A DNA stretch of 64,000 bases from Gerris lacustris (taxonomy: Eukaryota > Arthropoda > Insecta > Hemiptera > Gerridae), in NCBI GenBank assembly GCA_951217055.1, contig OX578276.1, positions 155,195,482 through 155,259,481 on the forward strand, read 5' to 3'. Below, one piece after another: positions 58,112 to 64,000 of the stretch (positions within the stretch are counted from its first letter, which is position 1; each line of letters starts with the position of its first letter). The notes below the pieces were generated by a model. The model did not search any database, had not been told where the DNA came from, and saw nothing but the letters and a program-made list of their open reading frames with translations. Both the position numbers and the translations under genes were made by a program.

Positions 58112-58964
58112 GTCAAAATATATTTATGGTTTGACAATAAAATTATTGAACAAGTAAAAGTGTTTTCTTTTCTTATCAACCTTCACTATAAGTCATACTA
58201 TTTGCTTAAATAATTTTATATTGCTTCCAAGCTTATTACTATATAGGCACAGTCTTACGGGCACGAGCCTTTTATGGGCTTTATGTCTCCTATGGGGGAA
58301 TATTTATATTTTTTCACCAAAAGAACAGATTTCTATTTGTATAAAATTAACCCGGGAAATGTATATTTTTTTCATTCGTATTATTTATGACTATAGCATC
58401 AAATAACTATATTATAATTAATAATATATACTAATTAATAAATAGTGATTGAAACTAGAGATGAGATTATGTAAATCCAAGATTAAAAATAACCGGATAA
58501 ATAGATAAATATATATATATGACATAAAAGTCCAAAAATGAGTCATACTATTTTTTTAAATAATTATATTGCTTCCAAGCTTATTATTTAAGGTACAGCC
58601 TATGGGCCCGAGCCTCCTATGGGCCCTCATAAGACGTAATATTACATTGATATTTATCTTTTTTCCATCAAAAGAACAGATTTCTATTTATATAAAATTT
58701 TCATATGTTTTGGCGTTTTATTTTTGTAGAAATAATAATCTAAAATCAGAGATGATCGAGGAGAATTATTTTTTTGACATCCAGACTCTTCGTCTTCTTT
58801 TACTATTGCCATGTTTTACTAACTCACCAATGATAATAAATAAGCCGGCGCTTATACCGCGTTTTGATAGAACCATATTACAAAGTTAATGCAAGTGCAA
58901 TATAGTTTTATTTAGTACTTGATGATGTAGTGTACAAGAAAATAATGAAAAAAACTGGGAAGAA

Positions 58965-59101
58965 GGACAAACGTTTGCAAACACCTGTTTGTCAAGAATG
59001 CGCGTCCGGTGTGGACGTCGTGTTTGTGGTTGTTTGCAAACGATTGCAAACGTTTGCAAACCCTGTTTGCGAATGCGCGTCCGGTGTGGACGCGGCTTAA
59101 G
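58965..59101. mobile_element. CGTCCACACCGG-type terminal repeat block
   Basis: Two copies of TGCGCGTCCGGTGTGGACG and several GCAAACGTTTGCAAAC words, ending GGACGCGGCTTAAG. It is either a second short MITE or the right end of an element that began at 57434. Confidence 0.55.
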
Positions 59102-59494
59102 ATTGCTAGCCCATTCAAATTAGACACAATAAAGCAATGAAGAAAAATACATCTCTGAGCTTGAAAATTGGCACAGTTGTTTAGCAAGTCCTGGTAGGAG
59201 GGGGTGAGCTAGAAGGAGGGTGGGGGGGGGGGGGGGGTCTTTAAAGATTATTTTGTTGGTTTTCCACCCATATCCCCGAAACTATCATTAGTAGCGTCAT
59301 CATTAAGTTGTCTGATAAACATTAAAGATGATAAAATTTCCTTCATATAAATGTGTCTTTGCATTCTTACGTAGGACCAATAATAATTTTCTGAGCCATT
59401 AGCTTTAAAAGTTTTTATATTTCCCAGGACTGGAACAGCGAAATATTTGAACTTTACAATAATACAATTATTTAAACTTTAAACATTTAAAAAA
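59102..59494. other. no gene recognised
   Basis: Contains a poly-G (about 59222-59239) and otherwise unassigned AT-rich sequence. Confidence 0.45.
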
Positions 59495-59640
59495 ATCGGG
59501 TACGCGGGGTAGGAACTTACCTACCTCGGAACTTTTCCTCACTTTGGGGCCACTAAAGTGGCCCCAAAGGCGTGACGTCTTTGGGGCCACAGCCGCGTAA
59601 CGCTTACACCGCCTAAGGCGTGGTAAGTACTTGGATAATT
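59495..59640 (+). repeat. R7 fragment with a degenerate 5S-like segment
   Basis: ATCGGGTACGCGGGGTAGG, ACCTCGGAACTTTTCCTCAC and GGGGCCACTAAAGTGGCCCC correspond to the inner arms at 37.9 and 39.1 kb. At the end, GGCGTGGTAAGTACTTGGAT is a shortened match to 5S rRNA. Confidence 0.5.
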
Positions 59641-59662
59641 TTCTATTTTTAATACCATTTAA

Positions 59663-60212
59663 AAATAGACTGCCAATTAATGTTAAATTAACATTAAGAT
59701 TGTTGTTATATTGTTTATTGGGTAAAAACTATTAATAGTTTTAGCGATCTTTAACACTTCATAGCAGTGTCGCTGTTCGTTTTACTAAAAAATTGTATTT
59801 GAAAAAATGTTTGTCTCATTGAATAGATGGAGTAGGATTTTTTCCCCGACCTAAAATTCCAATTTTAAATTTGAAGTTCACGTTTACGCAAGAGTTGCTC
59901 GTGAACGCTTGGACGGATAACGATGTCCAACGAATTCGTCTTGGGCATTGGTAAAATGAACATGTCTACCAAATTTCATCAAAATCGGTCGACATTTACT
60001 CAAGTTATTGTCGCACGTTTCATAATTCGCGGTCACACAGACCGACAGACAGACAGACAGACACGAGACCAAAAATGTTCCCTGATGTCTGAAACATTGT
60101 TTGACATCCCTGATGTCAAACAAATTTTTTAAAATCGGAGGCATAAAAGTTTTTCGTTTTCAAAAGTGAACACAATGCTTCCGTTACCTTCGGTAAGCTC
60201 GGAAGCAAAAAG
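59663..60212 (-). mobile_element. R2/R5 hybrid element, inverted copy
   Basis: GACTGCCAATTAATGTTAAA at the left to TTACCTTCGGTAAGCTCGG at the right, the complement of 46505-47085 with a GACA microsatellite. The frames at 59884-60144 are repeat artefacts. Confidence 0.68.
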
Positions 60213-60589
60213 TATACATTGGTTTTATTTCAATAATGTAATTATTCTAATAGTGGTATTTTGTAATAGTGTACAATATTCAATATTGTAATAGTGGTAT
60301 TTTGAGATGTAAACAAACTTTAACGTTTAACAAAAGTATCGCACTGATTATAATTTTCAGTCATGAATCATGACAATGTATGCAGCTTCTAGATATTTTC
60401 TTTTAGATTCGTTTATTTTTTTGTGTAATATTTTAACTTCATTGTTGAATTTCATTTACAGAATAAATAGCTAGAGCTGTTTTACCATTTTTTGCCTGTA
60501 TGTCAAAGACATTTTGTTTTAGTCGGCTTTCTAATCTTTGCATAGGTTCACCGCACTATACCTTATCAAAATCATTTAGATTTTATTAC

Positions 60590-61111
60590 TTTTCCTCACT
60601 ACCTATGGTTTATGGTAGGAAAAGTATTGTTTTCACACAATTTTTTTTTTTTCGAGATTTCAACGGAATTATCCGTTTTGAATGTTTTTAAGACCTCCTG
60701 AGTGGTTTTCAGCATGACGTCTGTATGTATGTATGTATGTATGTATGTATGTGTGTATCTATGTGTGTATGTTATAGCTTATGTTGTTAGCGCCCAAGGT
60801 ATTTAGCTAAGAGAGTTGAAACTTGGCAGAAAAATCAATCCTTACCTGTAGTGGTGCCAACCGGAAAATCAAATTTGTCCACCATTTTTAACCCAGTTTG
60901 CTGAGTCATCAAAAATTTAAAAAAAATCGTAATAAAGCGAAAATGGGCCTGATCGAGTTGAAATTTGGCACGAATGTACCTCTCTGAATGACAAAAAAGC
61001 ACCAAATTTAATTTTGATATTGGCCACCATTTTGAAGTTATAAATTTTTGAATTTTGAAACTTTGACGGTTTATAGTACTAAAAGTATAAATACGTTTTT
61101 GACCAATAGCA
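60590..61111 (+). repeat. dispersed repeat with TATG microsatellite
   Basis: GTATG repeats at 60723-60770 are followed by GTTGAAACTTGGCAG and GTTGAAATTTGGCACGAATG blocks. Resembles the microsatellite-plus-GAAATTTGG layout of R2, R4 and R5. Confidence 0.4.
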
Positions 61112-61385
61112 TATCGTTGGAACCGGACAAAATTAAGGAACAAATATAAAAAACCCCGATGAAATTCCATTAATTAGTTTAAAAGTTATAAGCGAATATA
61201 ATTATTTATTAGTGTGATAATTTTGATGACTTCCAAGTTTGTTAACATACCTACCTGTTAAAATACCGCCAAAATTCAAATAATTGAATAAATGAAAATA
61301 ATGTATAAACTTAAAGGGGCCTCTTTAGTGGTCTCCGATGTGAGGAAAAGTTCCGAGGTACCCCGTACCCGATTTTGTTATATGC
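61112..61385 (-). repeat. R7 copy without the 5S-like block
   Basis: ATCGTTGGAACCGG, TTTAAAAGTTATAAGCG and AAATACCGCCAAA followed directly by AAGTTCCGAGGTACCCCGTA. Same order as the large palindrome but missing the 5S-like and GCAGCAGG parts. Confidence 0.6.
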
Positions 61386-62099
61386 TACGTTACTTTATTT
61401 ATTTTTTTCTTTTTAACTTTAAGGTTGTTGTGGAATTTGTGTTTTATTTTTTTAACAGGTTTTAATCCGAAATTCACGATGTCGCAATCAAAAAAGTTTT
61501 CGGTTAAGCCTATTATATACAACATTTTTAATAACGAGATTTCAGCTCATAAAACCTAGACAAGAATCATTAAGACTACGGAATGTACCCAGGGAAATGT
61601 CTAGTTTGAGATTGGAAGGTCGACTGCTCTAGGTTTGAGACGGGACTCTGGTGACAGGTTAATAAATAATAACTATGAAGAACCCTCATCTAATTTCTGA
61701 TTTATATTATTTTTAGCTTTAATTCTCTTGATTCAATTAATCCAAATTGAAATAGGAAATTACTGATCCATAAAAGTAACCCAAAAATGCTTCATAATAT
61801 AAGTGTTTATTTGTAAAATTAATCTGAAATCTGTATAAACAAACTTTATTTATTTTCAATATCTAGTACTAGTTTTGACTAAAATGAATCAGTTTTTTTT
61901 TTTTTAAATTTTAATTGAGCAAGAGTTTGCAACTACTCTCACAAAACAATCTGCAAATCTGCTTCTATAAATTTAACAGAAGATTTCTGTAATTTACTGT
62001 GAGAAAATCGAAATTTATAGATTTTTCGGAGCAGAAAAAACAATTGATGTACCTATATAGATAAATGAAAAATTATTATCATTATTAAGCCAGATTAAA
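61386..62099. other. no gene recognised
   Basis: AT-rich. 61950-62040 holds a diverged inverted repeat (CTCTCACAAAACAATC / ACTGTGAGAAAATCG). Confidence 0.4.
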
Positions 62100-62180
62100 A
62101 TGCATCCACTCTTTGGGATTCGACACACTATTTCTATATTTAGCATTTTTAAGCTCTAAGCACTGAGCTACTGTGGAATA
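62100..62180 (-). mobile_element. degenerate tRNA-like SINE head
   Basis: On the minus strand CAGTAGCTCAGTGCTTAGAG (A-box-like) is followed after about 30 bases by TGTGTCGAATCCCAAAGAG (B-box-like). Several positions depart from functional tRNA. Confidence 0.45.
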
Positions 62181-62185
62181 TTTTT

Positions 62186-62923
62186 AAAATAAATAAATTT
62201 AAAATTAATACTTCTAATGTAGTCATTTAATTAATGTTAAATTAAGTTCATTAAATTAAGTTTGTTATTTAATTTAGTATTTATAAGTTAATTTATAAAC
62301 AAATTAAAATTTACTTTTTTTAAGAATTAACACTTTAAATTTACTTCAGTTAAAAAACAATATTTCAAATTTATTTGTATTGCAATTTACTTTTGTTAAA
62401 AATGAGATATTTTAAATTGAGTTGTATTAAATATTGAAAGGAAAGTGAAACCTAGGTTTTAATATACTTTGGTAATCTTGTTTCTCCTATATTAGTTATC
62501 TGCTGTAATAACAGAGGACGAGTGTACGAATGTGTAAGATTTAAGTCAAAGAGAGTTCTAGTTAATTTTTTTTAAGCCAAATATGGTTTGGGCTGGGCGG
62601 AGAAAGCACATTCGTACCCGGAGCTTAGAAAACAATCTCGTAGCTTAGAAAACGGCCCAGTTTCTTATCGGTAACTCAGCCAAGTCCCAGATCCGCTAAG
62701 TTACAACCTATCTCTCAAACATTAACCCTGATTTGACCGAACCCTTGGTTGCTTTAGAGGATCCCGAACCGATCATTACACGAACCGACATCAAAAAACT
62801 TACTCAGTCCCCCTGACACAAACCAGAACTAAAAATAAATACCTTCGACTCCTAAATAATTATACGAGAAATGCAATTATCAACCTTACCTGCAACTAAC
62901 TGGTCTGATTCATATTAAAAATA
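62186..62923. other. no gene recognised; less AT-rich at 62580-62830
   Basis: 62580-62830 contains repeated TAGCTTAGAAAAC words and an open plus frame (about 62740-62898) without motifs. Class unknown. Confidence 0.35.
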
Positions 62924-63258
62924 ATTACAAGATAAAAAGAACTTTTTATATACTACGTTTTAAAATGTTTTGTCATAAATCATAAATATAAACACGTCAA
63001 AATGAAGATCGAAAATATGGGATATGTCAAAACAAAAAAAATAATTAAGATTTTTTCCGAACTAACTTTTCATGCACCAAAATTTGCTGAAAACGAATTA
63101 AATTCTGCTGGAAGATGTCTAAAAGTATAAAAATAATGCATTGTCATCGTGTTCTGAGCTATTATTAAAGTTTCAAATGTCTGGCTACTCGGGAAGTTAG
63201 TTAAAAATCGATTGCAAGATTTGTACTGGACATACAAACAAGAAAGCAAGCTAATAAA
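62924..63258 (+). mobile_element. R1 element copy 5, internally deleted
   Basis: Begins TACAAGATAAAAAGAAC, lacks the middle, and ends AAGCTAATAAATAAT. Confidence 0.6.
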
Positions 63259-63263
63259 TAATA

Positions 63264-63740
63264 ATTTCAAGATAAAAAAACTTTTTATATACTACGTTTT
63301 TGAATTATCTATTAAATCGTATGTAATGTTGATAATATAATTGTTATTGTTATATAATATATAATGTTAGTGAAAAAATATTGTTCCGAATTTATTTACT
63401 TCACATAAATGACAACCATCCAGAGACCTGATCTTAAACCTATAAAAGGACAAATCTTTGTACAACGGATGGGAGATGGGGAGCATCACCAAATCTAAAC
63501 TGTGCCATCGATATATTTGAAATAATATAATCGATTTATTTACTGTTTTGCTGTCATTCAAATTAAATTCTGCTGAAAGATGGCTAAAGGTATTAAAATA
63601 ATGCATTGTCATCGTGTTCTGAGCTATGCTAAAAGTTACAAATGTCTAGCTGTTCGGGAAGTTAGTTAGAAATCGATTGCCACATTTTGCCGGACAAACA
63701 AACAAACACACAAACAAGAAAGCAAGCTAATAAAAACAGT
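63264..63740 (+). mobile_element. R1 element copy 6
   Basis: Follows copy 5 directly, TTTCAAGATAAAAAAACTTT to AAGCTAATAAAAACAG, with a deletion around 63558. Confidence 0.62.
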
Positions 63741-64000
63741 AAAAAAACGTGGTAAAATAAATAATAGTAACTTTAAAATTAATTTTCAAAGTAAAAACAA
63801 AGTTTAACATAGATTCCGCCCTGCAACTTTGACTCACTGAACCCGGATCTGTATCCTTTAACCCTGGCATTAAAATTCACTTTAAATAATGACGGGAAAT
63901 TCAATAATAATTATTTTAACCTTTATTTTTTTAAAGAAAATAATAATTTAGATATTAGATATATATCATACCCTTTTGGTCTTTAAAAAGGCTAACAAGA

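Larger units (their letters stand above)
57872..58191. mobile_element. ribozyme-bearing insertion D, 320 bp
   Basis: Flanked by an exact 12-bp duplication, GTCATACTATTT (57860-57871, 58192-58203). It consists of two nearly perfect inverted units of about 120 bp (57917-58033 and 58071-58190) that diverge from a short centre. Both units keep the full hammerhead-like core, and each ends in CTTATCAACCTTCACTAT. No reading frame is present, so it must be mobilised in trans. Confidence 0.82.
57655..58720 (+). repeat. tandem duplication of a 400-bp segment, first copy interrupted
   Basis: Copy 1 is 57655-57871 plus 58204-58364; copy 2 is 58365-58720. Shared words include GAAACTAGAGATGAG, CCAAGATTAAAAATA and ATTGCTTCCAAGCTTATTA. 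The interruption in copy 1 is the ribozyme-bearing insertion D, and copy 2 gives the empty site GAGTCATACTATTTTTTTAA. Confidence 0.72.

Overview
This is a window of AT-rich nuclear DNA from an animal, most likely an insect or other arthropod. That rests on long AT microsatellites, poly-A/T and poly-G runs, very sparse coding sequence, and the element types present: Helitrons, a piggyBac-type element with TTAA duplications, a hAT element, mariner/pogo-like palindromic MITEs, a Penelope-like element and tRNA-derived SINEs. No bacterial gene organisation is present. Species cannot be named from the sequence.

Coding content is small. A good partial exon lies at the left edge (1-527, minus). A second candidate exon (20595-20791, minus) has proper splice sites and a matching phase, so about 20 kb of transposon-rich DNA between them may be one intron. 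Other coding traces are relics: a THAP zinc-finger start facing a broken SAP-like module near 15.4-15.6 kb, a GIY-YIG endonuclease of a Penelope-like element (27113-27556, minus), and an N-terminal psq-type helix-turn-helix of a pogo-type transposase (40742-40888, minus).

Most of the window is nested mobile DNA. Layers can be peeled by target-site duplications: R3 inside a palindromic element inside R2 (0.57-2.8 kb); a Helitron inside R1 (2.84-5.38 kb); a Penelope-like element inside R3 (25.4-28.3 kb); R1 and R4 inside a mariner-like element (28.7-31.2 kb); a 3.56 kb hAT element with 8-bp duplication inside R5 (44.4-49.5 kb); and a pogo-like element inside a 31-bp minisatellite (40.15-41.49 kb). 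From 35.7 to 41.6 kb lies a very large inverted duplication.

The most interesting signal is a set of four otherwise unrelated insertions (17.1, 23.2, 25.8 and 57.9 kb). Each is flanked by a 12-bp duplication (one has a mismatch), is built from two diverging inverted units, and carries a hammerhead-ribozyme-like core: CUGANGA, an extra U, stem II, GAA, a self-complementary stretch, then a GUH cleavage triplet and a short stem I. One is a Penelope-like element with a GIY-YIG domain; the other three are 225-374 bp and non-coding. They look like small ribozyme-bearing retroelements mobilised by Penelope-like machinery. A second notable signal is a 5S-rRNA-like internal promoter segment in both arms of the large palindrome, with a probable third copy near 59.6 kb.

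Element family labels used here (R1-R9, F1-F4) are local names. Boundaries without a target-site duplication are accurate only to roughly 10-30 bases.
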